A stretch of 64,000 nucleotides of DNA from Cherax quadricarinatus. Its lineage: Eukaryota > Arthropoda > Malacostraca > Decapoda > Parastacidae. The notes under the pieces were generated by a model, which was not told the DNA's origin, ran no database searches, and saw only the letters and a program-made list of their open reading frames with translations. This document shows positions 52,041 through 63,623 of this stretch, piece by piece. The position numbers were made by a program, and so were the translations under genes. Every line of letters starts with the position of its first letter. The stretch's first letter is position 1. Where the stretch lies: positions 32,644,514-32,708,513 of the forward strand of contig NC_091325.1 in the NCBI RefSeq assembly GCF_038502225.1, written 5' to 3'.

Positions 52041-53258
52041 TTGTCGATCCTCGCTGCAGCTCCTTCAAAATGCAGGTGAACAGGCCCCTGAGCAACTGGA
52101 CCAACAGCCATTTGGGGAAAACACGTAATGAGTCAGGATTATCTCGGGAAGTAGTCATTTTCGTTAGCACTCGAGTTGGCTAAACTCAATCTTGAGAATA
52201 CTAGGGAGCAATGTGCACTTGCTAATGAGGAATTTGATAGAGAGAAGGAGAGGTGTCAGTTTCGGCCTCCTGTGGATGACAGTTTCAGTGTTCAGAAATC
52301 GGCGTCACTAGTACCTGGGTTTTCTGAATCTGAACCTGAGCATTTTTTCTAGTCTTTCGAGAAAAAGGTTCTAGTTTTGCTATGGTCAATCGAGCACTGG
52401 GCAGCACTCATACAGCATTATACAGCAAAGCGCAAGAATTTTGAGCTGGTTTGAGTGATGGAGATTTCTCTAATTATGGCGTTTTGAAAGCAGCTGTTCT
52501 CGGTGCATATCAATGCATTCCTACCATATACAGGCGCAAATTTAAACTGAACAAGTGACATTTGGGTCAGTCCCAAGTGACTCTTGCAAATGGTACTCCT
52601 TGATAATCTTCTTGAGGCAGTTAGACCTGAGGTTCGGGTGTTTGCAGAAGACCATTCAGTGGCAACTGTGCTGGAGGTGGCTAGGCTTGCTGACACATAG
52701 GAGGCCAGCTGCTCCTTGTCCTGGCGGTCTTTTAACTTTTCTTTCCAGCAGCCTGGTATGGACAGAGCCAGTCGTGAACGGACCTCTTAATAAATTACAA
52801 AGAAGGAGGCTAGAGGTGAAAAACGCCATCTACCTTAAAGTGAGCATGGTGCAAGAGACATGAATCCCGAAGCCATCATCTGTTACTACTGCCGTGAGAC
52901 TGATCATATAAAGGCTACATGCCACAAGATAGGTAAACTTGCTGATAGTGGTAAGTTAACTACACCACCATCACTAATGAAAATAGCTGTGCTTCCCGCT
53001 GAAACAAATCAACAGGAAACAGATGCCCGTTTGACACCATATTATAGTCAAAGTTTAATTGCCTTTAAGGAACATGAAAGTCCCATTGACGTATTCACCT
53101 TTCAGGATTCTAGGGCTTATTGCTCCCTCTTACAAGATGAAGTACTTCCATTTTCTGAGGAGACTTCATTAAACTTCTCAGTTTTATTAGAAGCCTATGT
53201 GGGGGGGAGGAGAGCGATGTTTTCTGTTCCTTTGCCTAAAATATTAAAATATTTCTAA
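52041..53258 (+). pseudogene. LTR-retrotransposon gag-protease relic
   Basis: Broken plus-strand frames give SASLVPGFSESEPEHFF, EKKVLVL and WAALIQHYTA (52,295-52,430), then DGDFSNYGVLKAAVLGAYQC (about 52,455), a gag capsid-like pattern. LLDNLLEAVRPEVRVFAED follows at about 52,595, and the zinc knuckle CYYCRETDHIKATC (CX2CX4HX4C) at about 52,885. A region like an aspartic protease follows, but the expected DTGA/DSGA is DSRA at about 53,105. The frame ends at 53,258, and no RT or integrase follows. It is a decayed Ty3/gypsy-type fragment; the lineage was not determined. Confidence 0.65.
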
Positions 53259-53329
53259 ATAGTAAATATTACACTGGGTATTTAACCGTAATGGTGTCTG
53301 GGGGACTTTGCGTGAAAGATGGCTTGCTG

Positions 53330-54178
53330 TAGTGTTTTGGAATCTCAGGTTAAAGTGTTGAAGAAGGAGGTTTTACTTCTTTTTGTAGGAAAATAAGAGG
53401 CTGAAGCTTCGCCTAGATTGCCTTGGGAGTGAATGTGTGATGGTGGGTACTGGTGAGGAAAAGGATGCCAGCAGTGAGGTAAAGAGCTGCAGCCGCTTTA
53501 AGTGGCAAGTGGTTCACAGTTCAGGAAGAAGGAAAATAAAGAAGGTTAACAGAGAAGAGATGAAGGTAGGAAATCGATTCTCTGTTCTTCAGGGCAAGTG
53601 TACTTCAGTGGTTAGTGAGGTTAAAGGCACCACTGACTCCCCTGCTAATCAAGATAAGAATATTCTAATTGTAGGAGATTCTCAGGTAAGATACAGATTG
53701 TAATTTTTGCAACAAATATAGGAAGCTCAGACAGAGGGTGTGTCTCCCAGGAGCTGGTGTTGGTGACATAGTCAGCAGGTTGGGAAATATTATGTAAGGT
53801 AATGGGAACAAGACCATTATCTCTCTAAGTGCTGGTGGAAATGACATCAGGAAGGGAAGGAGACAGGAGCTGTTTGGTAAATACAGGTCAGCCATAGAAG
53901 TTATCAAGTCTAAGGGAGGGATCCCAGTTATATGTAGCATCTTGCCTAGAAGGGGATCGGGCAATGAATGGATGTCTAGGGCAATTGGTATAAATTGCTG
54001 GCTAGACAGGTACTGCAAGGAACTTACAATCCCATTAATTGATAACTGTGACAAATTCTATGGCAAGCATGACATGTATGCAAGGGATGGGGTTCATCTC
54101 TCTGGGCTTGGAGTAGTTGCATTAGCCAATTCGATTGAGGGGGGAGGGGGGTCATTGATAACTTGTCTAGGAATTTAA
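53330..54178 (+). pseudogene. CR1/L2-like LINE ORF1 with SGNH esterase domain
   Basis: Three plus-strand frames make one ORF1. An N-terminal polar part (53,437-53,640) leads to NILIVGDSQVRYRL (esterase block I, Ser in GDS). After a frame change come RVCLPGAGVGDIVSRL (block II), TIISLSAGGNDIRKG (block III, GGND) and, from 53,942, RDGVHLSGLGVVALANSI (block V, DxxH). ORF1 proteins with an SGNH hydrolase fold are known from CR1 and L2 clade LINEs. A stop at 53,700 and another at about 53,797 break the gene. It precedes ORF2 at 54,375, as expected. Confidence 0.87.
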
Positions 54179-54358
54179 ACTGATAGATTATAGAGGTATC
54201 GATGTTTGTGGGAAACAATCAGGTTGCAGTAATAGGGACGAAGACATCAGATATTACCAGGATGCCACAGGAATATGTTTAAAAGACAATATTCAAAATA
54301 AAGCTGCTAGTAAAGATAAAGCAATTACTCAACAAAGAGAGATAGTAGAAGGCAACAA

Positions 54359-54980
54359 GTGACTAGCTCCCTTAAGGTTTACTATACAAATAGTAGGAGT
54401 CTAAGAAATAAGATAGATGAGCTAAGATTACTTGCAAGTGCAGGTAATGTAGATATTATTGCTATAACAGAGAAAGAGAGAGAAATGCCTTCTGAATGCA
54501 ACATACAGGGTTATAAACTATTCCACACTGACAGGGTCAACAGGAAGTGTGGTGGAGTGGCGATGTTTGTCAGACATAATTTAAACTATTGTATTAGACA
54601 AGATGTAAGATTAAAAACATCGGACACAGAATCTGTTTGGCTACAGTTTCTCGAGGGCCGTGACAAATTAATTTTGGGTGTGATTTTTAGGCCCCCAAAC
54701 CTTGATACGGAAAATGCTGTGTTAATGAGAGATTTTAACTTTAGAAAAATTTATTGGAACAATGTGACAGGAAATCCTGAGTCGTCTAGTGACTTTCTTG
54801 AAACGGTTCAGGACTGCTTTTTAAAACAGTTTGTAACAGAACCAACTAGAGGAACAATCTGCTTGACTAGGTTTTTGCCAACAAAGAATCATCAGTTAAT
54901 AATCTTGATGTTAGTGATGAGCTAAGAGAAAGTGATCACAAATCATTTAGTTTCAATATATCATAGAATTACCCAGATAA
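54359..54980 (+). pseudogene. CR1/L2-like LINE ORF2: APE endonuclease
   Basis: The frame encodes LKVYYTNSRSLRNKIDELRL (Asn), DIIAITE (Glu), NRKCGGVAMFVRHNL, SVWLQFLEGRDKLILGVIFR, then LMRDFNFRKIYWNN, where family members usually have MGDFN, and after a short frame change ESDHKSFSF (His). It belongs with the ORF1 immediately upstream and the RT downstream. Confidence 0.87.
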
Positions 54981-55011
54981 CTGCAATCAAGTCGCTGTCC
55001 CAGATTTTCGC

Positions 55012-57076
55012 TTGGCCGAGTTCATGGGTATGAGAAGTTACCTGGGTGAGCTAAATTGGGACGACCTTACTAAGTGTCAGGTAGATAGAGTTGGTTGCCA
55101 ATATGAAGTATTTCAAAGCATAGTGCTGGCTGCCCAGACGACTTTTGTCCCAAGTAGGGAAATTAGACCTAACAAAAATGATCACAAATGGATAAACAAT
55201 AAATTAAAACATCTCATTGGTCAAAAGAGAGGCATATATAGGCGCATCAAAAGAGGGGAAGTGCAGTTAAGTAATTAATATATTCAATTAAAGAGAGAAA
55301 TGAATATAGAAATAAGAAAAGCAACAAGGGATTATGAGGCTAAAGTCGCAAGGGATTCGAATGCTAACCCCAAAGTGTTCTTTCAGGTATACAGAAGTAA
55401 GACTAGGGACAAGATTGGCCCACTTAGGAGTAACTCTGGTCAGATCACCGACAGGGATGAGGAAATGTGTGAACTTTTCAACACCTACTTCCTCTCAGTT
55501 TTAATGGTTTCTCAGTTTTTACTCAGGAAGATACTAGCGAAATTCCAGAAATAATAAATTATGTAGAACAGGATGATAGTAAACTATGTACGATTAGGGT
55601 AACTAGTGACATGGTCCTCAGACAAATAGAGAAACTAAAACCTAACAAATCCCCAGATCCTGATGAACTGTTTGCAAGGGTGTTAAAGGAATGTAAAGAG
55701 GAACTTAGCATACCTTTGGCTAATCTTTTAAATATATCACTACAAATTGGCATAGTGCCTGATGTGTGGAAAATGGCAAATGCAATACCTATTTACAAGG
55801 CATGTGACAAGTCCTTAGCTTCGAACTATAGACCAATAAACCTCATTTCGATAGTTGCTAAATTTATGGGATCAATAACTGCCAAAACAATTCGTAGCCA
55901 TCTTGAAAGGCACAAATTGATTAATCCCAGCAACGCTTTACAAAGGGGAGTTCATGTCTTACGAATTTACTAACTTTCTTCACTAAGGTATTTCAGGAGG
56001 TAGATCATGATATTGAATATGATATTGTGTATATGGACTTCAGTAAGTCTTTTGATAGATTCCCACATCAGAGGCTACTGAGGAAACTTAAGGCACACAA
56101 AATAGGAGGAGAAATTTTTTCCTGGGTAGACGCATTGTTGACAAATAGGCAGCAGAGAGTTTGCATAAATGGGGAGAAATCGGAGTGGGGGTACGTCACA
56201 GCGTTGTTCCACAAGGATCAGTGCTGGGCCCTTTGTTGTTCACAATTTACGTAAACGACATAGATGGAGGAATATTTAGCGACAAGCAAGTTTGCTGATG
56301 ACACCAAAATAAACCGTCCAATTCATTCTAATGAGGACATTAGAGCACTCCAAGAAGTTTTGAATAGACTAATGCAGTGTTCAGAGAAGTGGCAGATGCA
56401 GTTTGATACAGGAAAATGCAATATTTTAAATGTTGAACAGGAAAATAATCATGCCACATATATACTAAATAATGTAGATCTTAATATTACTGATTTCGAA
56501 AAGGATTTAGAGGTTCTGCTTAGTAGTATTCTAAAACCAAGACAACAGTGTATTAGTGTTCGCAATAAATCTAACAGAATAAGTGCCTTCATATCAAGAA
56601 GCATAAATAATAGAAGTCCTAAGGTTGTTCTTCAACTCTATTTATTTTTGGTTAGGCCTCATTTAGATTGTGCTGCAGAGTTCTGGTCACCGTATTACAG
56701 AATGGATATAAATGCACTGGAAAACGTACAAAGGAGGATGACAAAGTTGATCCCATGTATCAGAAATCTTTCCAATGAGGATAAACTGTGGGCTCTGAAT
56801 ATGCACTTTCCAGAAACGTCTAAAATTAGGAAGGATATGATTGAGATTTATAAATGGAAAGCAGGAATAAATATAGGTGATGTAAATAACGTGCTTAAAA
56901 TATCTAGCCAATACAGGACTCGCAACAATGGTTCTAAATTGGAAAAATTGAGATTCAGGAAGGATATAAGAAAGCATTGGCTTGACAATAGAGTTGTGGA
57001 TGATTGGAACAAATTCCCGAGTACCGTCATAGAAGCTAAAACGTTGTGTAGTTTTAAAAATAGGTTGGTTAAATGA
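55012..57076 (+). pseudogene. CR1/L2-like LINE ORF2: linker, reverse transcriptase and C-terminus
   Basis: Five frame pieces are in order. The linker runs at 55,012-55,554. RT pieces are LKPNKSPDPDELFARVLKEC, MANAIPIYKACDKSLASNYR and PINLISIVAKFM (55,611-55,973), YMDFSKSFDRFPHQRLLRKL (56,027), ATSKFADDTKINRPIHSNED (56,280). The C-terminus ends WLDNRVVDDWNKFPSTVIEA and SFKNRLVK (57,076). The PQG block is broken (GYVTALFHKDQC). This is a separate, older family from the AC-tail LINE. It is followed by a GGTG-rich 3' UTR. Confidence 0.88.
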
Positions 57077-57309
57077 ATGAATGGGTGTGGGTGGGTGTGA
57101 GTTGGACCTGACTAGCTTGTGTTGATGTGTCTGATGCTGAACGTTTTCCTTAACTGGGTGTGATCTGCCCTGACTAGCCTAGGGCCGGTGGGTGACTTGG
57201 ACCTGCCTTGTCGGTTTTCAAAACCATTCATCACACTACATAATGAGCTGGATGGTTGAGTAGTTATGGTGGTTCCATTAGCTTCTCGTGCCATAGTCGC
57301 ACACTGCCC
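57077..57309 (+). other. 3' UTR of the CR1/L2-like LINE
   Basis: ATGAATGAATGGGTGTGGG follows the ORF2 stop and the sequence continues with TTGGACCTGAC and GGGTGACTTGGACCTGCC phrases. No coding frame. The next element begins at about 57,310. Confidence 0.6.
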
Positions 57310-57905
57310 ATGGAGGCTGCCTAGGTCCTATTAGGTCCTCTCTCTCTCTGCTTCCATAGCTTTGTCATAGCTCGTCTTAAAGCTATGTATGGTCCCTGCC
57401 TCCACTACGTCACTTCTTAGGCTATCCCACTTCCTGACGTCTCTATGACTGAAAAAATACTTCCTAACATCCCTCTGACTCGTCTCAGTTTTAAGCTTCC
57501 AATTGGGACCCCGTATTTATGTGTCCCCTCTCTGGAACATCCTGTCGCTGTCCACCTTGTATATTCCCGGCAGTATCTTGTATGTCGTTATCATGTCTTC
57601 CCTGACCCTTCTGTCCTCCAATGTCGCCAGTCTGATTTCCCTCAACCTTTCATCATAGGACATTCCCCTGAGCTCCGGAACTAGCCTTGTTGCAAACCAT
57701 TGTACTTTCTCTAACTTCTTGACGTGCTTGACCAGGTGTGGGTTCCAAACTGGTGCTGCATACTCCAGTATGGACCTAACGTACACAGTGTATAGTGTCT
57801 TGAACGACTCCTTATTAAGGTATCGGAACGCTACTCTCAGGTTTGCCAGGCACCCACATACTGCAGCAGTTATCTGGTTGATGTTAGCCTTAGGAGACGT
57901 GCTCG
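57310..57905 (-). mobile_element. AC-tail LINE, copy g (short fragment)
   Basis: The minus strand encodes the C-terminal part (YVRSILEYAAPVWNPHLVKH, ELRGMSYDERLREIRLATLE) down to the WNS region. It lacks the tandem TACTCACC terminus on its 3' side. Its 5' end, at GTGCTCGGTTATG, meets the TG-rich 3' terminus of copy h. Confidence 0.85.
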
Positions 57906-57910
57906 GTTAT

Positions 57911-60404
57911 GTGTGTGTGTACTCACCTATTTGTACTCACCTATTTGTGGTTGCAGGGGTCGATTCATAGGTCCTGGCCCCGCCTCTTCACTGATTGTTA
58001 CTAGGTCCTCTCTCTCTCTCTCTCTCCCTGCTCCATGAGCTTTATCATACCTCGCCTTAAAACTATGCATGGTTCCCTCCTCCACTACGTCACTTTCTAG
58101 GCTATTCCACGGCCTGACTACTCTATGACTGAAGAAATACTTCCTAACATCCCTTTGATTCATCTGAGTCTTCAACTTCCAATTGTGGCCTCTTGTTTCT
58201 GTGTCCCATCTCTGGAACATCCCGTCTTTGTCCACCTTGTCTATTCCGCGCAGTATTTTATAAGTCGATATCATGTCTTCCCAGACCCTCCTGTCCTGCA
58301 GTGTCGTCAGTGCGATTTCCCTCAACCTTTCTTCGTAGGACAATCCCCTTAGCTCTGGAACTAGTCTTGTTGCAAACCTTTGCACTTTCTCTAATTTCTT
58401 GACGTGCTTGAGCAGGTGTGGATTCCAAACTGGTGCTGCATACTCCAGTACGGGCCTGACGTAAATGGTATACAGAGTCTTGAACGATTCCTTACTGAGG
58501 TATTGGAATGCTATCCGTAGGTTTGCCAGACGCCCGTATGCTGCAGCAGTTATCTGATTGATGTGCGCCTCAGGAGATATGCTCGGTGTTATACTTACCC
58601 CCAGATCTTTTTTCTTGAGTGAGGTTGCAGTCTTTGGCCATCTAGACTATATTGTGTTTGCGGTCTTCTTTGCCCTTCCCCAATCTTCATGACTTTGCAT
58701 TTGGCAGGGTTAAACTCAAGGAGCCAGTTGCTTGATCAGGCTTGTAGCCTGTCCAGGTCTCTTTGTAGTCCTGCCTGATCCTCGTCCGATTTTATTCTTC
58801 TCATTAATTTCACATCGTCTGCAAACAAGGGCACTCCTGAGTCTATCCCTTCCGTTATGTCATTCACATATACCAAAAACAGCAGAGGTCCTAGGACTGA
58901 ACCCTGTGGAACCCCGCTATTCACAGGCGCCCACTCTGAGACCTCGTCACGTACCATGACTCGTTGTTGCCTCCCTGTCAGGTATTCTCTGATCCATTGC
59001 AGTGCCTTTCCTGTTATGTGTGCCTGATCCTCTAGCTTTTGCAGTATCCTCTTGTGAGGAACTGTGTCGAAGGCCTTCTTGCAGTCCAAAAAAATGCAGT
59101 CGATCCACCCCTCTCTCTCTCTTGCCTTACTTCTGTCACCTTGTCATAAAACTCCAGTAGGTTTGTGACACAGAATTTTCCTTCCCTGAAACCGTGCTGG
59201 TTGTCAATTATACACTTGTTTCTTTCCAGGTGCCCCACCACTCTCCTCCTGATGATCTTCTCCATGACCTTGCATACTATACACGTTAGTGATACAGGTC
59301 TGTAGTTTAGTGTCTCATGTCTGTCTCCCTTTTTAAAAATTGGGACTGCATTTGCCATCTTCCATACCTCAGGGAGTCGCCCAGTTTCAATGGATGCGTA
59401 GAAGATCTTTGTTAATGGCACACATAGCATCTCTGCCCCCTCTCTAAGGAACCATTGAGAGATGTTGTCTAGTCCCACCGCCTTTGAGGTGTCAAGTTCA
59501 CATAGCAGTTTCTTCACCTCCTCCTTGGTTATGTGTACCTCATCCAGCACTTGTTGGTGTACCCCCCTATTCTGATTTCCTGGAGTCCTACTGGTTTCCA
59601 CTGTAAATACTTCTTTAATTAAATCTTGTGTTGAGCTCCTCGCATACCTCTCGGTCATTTCTTGTGAGTTCCCCATCACCCTTCGTCAGTCTGATTACCT
59701 GGTCCTTGACTGTTGTTTTCCTCCTGATGTGGCTATACAACAGCTTCGGGTCAGACTTGACTTTCGATGCTGTCATTTTCATATTGCCGCTTAGCCTCCC
59801 TTCTTGTCTGTGCATATTCGTTTCTGGCTCATCGGCTAATCTCTTTATTTTCCTGAGTTCTCTGTCTTCTGTACCTTTTCCATTCTCTAGTACACCTAGT
59901 TTTTGCCTCCCTACACCTATCGGTGAACCACGGACTTGTTCTGTTCTTCCCGTTATTTCTGTTTCCCTTGGAAACAAACCCCTCCTCTTCCTCTTTGCAT
60001 TTTGTTGCCATATAGTCCATCATTTCTTGTACTGGTTTTCCTGTCAGTTCCCTCTCCCACCGAATGTCTTGCAGGAAGTTCCTCATGCCTGAGTAGTTCC
60101 CCCTTCTGTAGTTTGGTTTTCCCATCCTATTCCTGCTACTCTCTCCACTTGAAGCTCAACTATGTAGTCAAAGCACAGAACCACATGATCATTAGCTCCT
60201 AGGGGCCTTTCATACATGATAACCTCGATATCCGAACTACTCAAGGTAAATACAAGGTCAAGTCTTGCTGGATCATCCTCACCTCTCTCTCTGGTAGTGT
60301 CTCTAACATGTTGGTGCACGAGGTTTTCCAGCACCACATCCACCATCTTGGCTCTCCAAATTTCGGGACCCCCATGGGGCTCCAGGTTTTCCCAGGCAAT
60401 CTCC
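57911..60404 (-). mobile_element. AC-tail LINE, copy h (endonuclease end to 3' terminus)
   Basis: From 60,404 down, the minus strand carries HKEIAWENLEPHGGPEIW (endonuclease), ERVAGIGWEN, the linker, AVGLDNISQWFLREGAEM, CIVCKVMEKIIRRRVVGHLE, DCKKAFDTVPHKRILQKLED, GVPQGSVLGPLLFLVYVND, VPLFADDVKLMRR and the C-terminus, in at least six frame pieces. The 3' terminus is the tandem TACTCACC motif at 57,920-57,945. The 5' truncation at TCTCCTTG abuts the TG tract of copy i. Confidence 0.9.
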
Positions 60405-60437
60405 TTGTGTGTGTGTGTGTGTGTGTGTATACTCACC

Positions 60438-60471
<34 letters not shown>

Positions 60472-60565
60472 CTCACCCGTGTGTGTGTGTGTGTGTGTCT
60501 GTGTGTGTATGTGTACTCACCGGTGTGTACTCACCTATTTGTACTCACCTATTTGTGGTTGCAGG
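60405..60565. repeat. Expanded 3' tail of LINE copy i: (TG)n with repeated TACTCACC
   Basis: TG runs alternate with TATACTCACCGG or TGTACTCACC units, giving six TACTCACC motifs in 160 bp. The normal terminus has two, so the tail has expanded into a compound minisatellite. Confidence 0.92.
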
Positions 60566-60608
60566 GGTCGAGTCACAGCTCCTGGCCCCGCCTCTTCGCT
60601 GATTGCTA

Positions 60609-63600
60609 CTAGGTCCTCTCTCTCCCTGCCCCATGAGCTCTATCATACCTCGCCTTAAAACTATGTATGGTTCCTGCCTCCACCACATCACTTTCTAGGC
60701 TATTCCATGGCCTGACTACTCTATGACTGAAGAAATACTTCCTAACATCCCTTTGATTCATCTGAGTCTTCAACTTCCAATTGTGACCTCTTGTGTCTGT
60801 GTCCCATCTCTGGAACATCCCGTCTTTGTCCACCTCGTCTATTCCGCGCAGTATTTTATATGTCGTTATCACGTCTCCCCTGACCCTCCTGGCCTCCAGT
60901 GTCGTCAGGCCGATTTCCCTCAACCTTTCTTCATAGGACAATCCCCGTAGCTCTGGGACTAGTCTTGTTGCAAACCTTTGCACTTTCTCTAATTTCTTGA
61001 CGTGCTTGACTAGGTGTGGATTCCAAACTGGTGCTGCATACTCCAGTATGGGCCTGACGTAGATGGTGTACAGAGTCTTAAACGAATCCTTACTGAGGTA
61101 TCGGAACGCTATCCGTAGGTTTGCCAGGCGCCCGTATGCTGCAGCAGTTATCTGATTGATGTGCGCCTCAGGAGATATGCTCGGTGTTATACTCACCCCC
61201 AGATCTTTTTCCTTTAGTGAGGTTTGCAGTCTTTGGCCATCTAAACTATATTGTGTCTGCGGTCTTCTTTGCCCTTCCCCAATCTTCATGACTTTGCATT
61301 TGGCAGGGTTAAATTCAAGGAGCCAGTTGCTGGACCAGGCTTGTAGCCTGTCCAGATCTCTTTGTAGTCCTGCCTGATCCTCGTCCGATTCGATTCTTCT
61401 CATTAACTTCACATCGTCTGCAAACAAGGACACTTCTGAGTCTATCCCTTCCGTTATGTCGTTCACGTATACCAAGAACAGCACAGGTCCTAGGACTGAC
61501 CCCTGTGGAACCCCGCTTGTCACAGGCGCCCACTCTGACACCTCGTCGCGTACCATGACTCGTTGTTTCCTCCCTGTCAGTTATTCTCTGATCCATTGCA
61601 GTGCCTTTCCTGTTATGTGTGCCTGGTCCTCTAGCTTTTGCAGTAACCTATTGTGAGGAACTGTGTCGAAAGCCTTCTTGCAGTCCAAAAATACGCAGTC
61701 GATCCACCCCTCTCTCTCTTGTCTTACTTCTGTCACCTTGTCATAAAACTCTAGTAGGTTTGTGACACAGGATTTTCCTTCCCTGAAACCGTGCTGGTTG
61801 TCAATTATACACTTGTTTCTTTCCAGGTGCCCCACCACTCTCCTCCTGATGATCTTCTCCATGACCTTGCATACTATACACGTTAGAGATACAGGTCTGT
61901 AGTTTAGTGCCTCATGTCTGTCTCCCTTTTTAAAAATTGGGACTACATTTGCCATTTTCCATACCTCAGGGAGTTGCCCAGTTTCAAATGATGTGTTGAA
62001 GATCTTTGTTAATGGCTCACACAATATCTCTGCTCCCTCTTTAAGGACCCATGGAGAGATGTTGTCTGGTCCCACCGCCTTTGAGGTGTCAAGTTCGCAT
62101 AGCAGCTTCTTCACCTCCTCCTTGGTTATATGTACCTCATCCAGCACTTGCTGGTGTGCCCCCCTGTTCTGATTTCTTGGAGTCCTACTGGTTTCCACTG
62201 TAAATACCTCTTTAAATCTTGTGTTGAGCTCCTGACATACCTCTCGGTCGTTTCTTGTTAATTCCCCATCACCCTTCCTCAGTCTGATTACCTGGTCCTT
62301 GACTGTTGTTTTCCTCCTGATGTGGCTGTACAACAGCTTCGGGTCAGTCTTTACTTTTGATGCTATGTCATTTTCATATTGTCTCTGAGCCTCCCTTCTT
62401 ATCTGTGCATATTCGTTTCTGGCTCTTCGGCTGATTTCTTTATTTTCCTGAGTTCTCTGTCTTCTGTACCTTTTCCATTCTCTAGTACACCTAGTTTTTG
62501 CCTCCCTACACCTTTGGGTGAACCAAGGACTCGTTCTGTTCTTCCCATTATTTCTGTTTTCCTTGGGAACAAACCTCTCCTCTGCCTCCTTGCATTTTGT
62601 TGCTACATAGTCCATCATTTCTTGTACTGGTTTTCCTGTCAGTTCCCTCTCCCACTGAATGTCTTGAAGGAAGTTCCTCATGCCTGAGTAGTTCCCCCTT
62701 TTGTAGTTTGGTTTTTCCCAGCCTATTCCTGCTACTCTCTCCACTTGGAGCTCAACTATGTAGTCGAATCACAGAACCACATGATCACTAGCTCCCAGGG
62801 GCCTTTCATACATGATACCCTCGATGTCCGAACTACTCATGGTGAATACAAGGTCCAACCTTGCTGGTTCATCCTCTCCTCTCTCTCTGGTAGTGTCTCT
62901 AACATGTTGATGCATGAGGTTCTCCAGTACCACATCCATCATCTTGGCTCTCCATGTTTCGGGACCCCCATGGGGCTCCAGGTTTTCCCAGTCAATCTCC
63001 TTGTGATTGAACTCACCCATAACTAGTAGCTTTGCTCCCCCCATGTGTGCTCTCCTGGCCACCTCGGCTAGTGTGTTGATCATTGCTCTGTTGCTCTCAT
63101 CGTATTCTTCTCTTGGCCTCCTGCAGTTCTGTGGTGGGTTGTACATTACTGCAATTATCACCTTATGTCCCTCAGACTGGATTGTTCCTACTAAGTAGTC
63201 CCTTTCGCCCATGCCATCCATTCCTTCCATTTTCTCAAAACCCCACTGGTTTTTAATGAGCAGTGCAACTCCTCCTCCCCCTCTCCTCCCTCTGTCTTTC
63301 CTGAAGATTTGATATCCGGATGGAAAGATTGAATCTGTTATTATTCTGGTGAGTTTTGTTTCTGTGAGTGCTATTATGTCTGGGGATGTCTCTTTGATTC
63401 TTTCGTGCCACTCCTCATACTTGTTTGTTATTCCATCTGCATTTGTATACCACACCTTCAACTTCTTTTCTAAGACTGTGGTCTGGGAAGTATATTGGGG
63501 TTGGGGAAGTGGGAGACCTGGTAAGGAACTATGGGTTGTTGCTGTGGGGGTGAAGTTTGTAATGTAGTGGGTGGGGGCATTGGATGTGGCATGGGTGTTT

Positions 63601-63623
63601 TGATTTAGAGTGTTTGGTTGCAC
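60609..63623 (-). pseudogene. AC-tail LINE, copy i: nearly intact ORF2 (APE endonuclease and RT)
   Basis: One frame runs for about 1,000 codons with only two stops: TGA after GASDHVVL (near 62,769) where copy h has Cys, and TAA at 61,581 where other copies have Tyr (WIREYLTG). Endonuclease: LKVWYTNADGITNKYEEWHE at about residue 55, DIIALTETKL (about 90), GGVALLIK, MGEFNHKEIDWENLE (Asp of the GDxN motif replaced by Glu) and GASDH. Linker, then RT: SKAVGPDNISPWVLKEG, MANVVPIFKKGDRHEALNYR, FLDCKKAFDTVPH, GVPQGSVLGPVLFLVYVND, SLFADDVKLMRR, and the C-terminal FFSHRVVRPWNSLESDVVEA. It overlaps the end of ORF1 by about 19 bases in a different frame. Confidence 0.93.

Noticed and set aside
52041..53258. 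Endogenous retrovirus with envelope
   Set aside because: Only gag and a damaged protease-like region are visible; no RT, integrase or envelope follows.
53665..54054. Minus-strand 129-codon frame over the esterase region
   Set aside because: Shadow of the ORF1 esterase on the plus strand.
53700..54178. Host SGNH lipase gene
   Set aside because: Its position directly before an APE/RT ORF2, broken frames and the LINE-type block spacing fit a retrotransposon ORF1.
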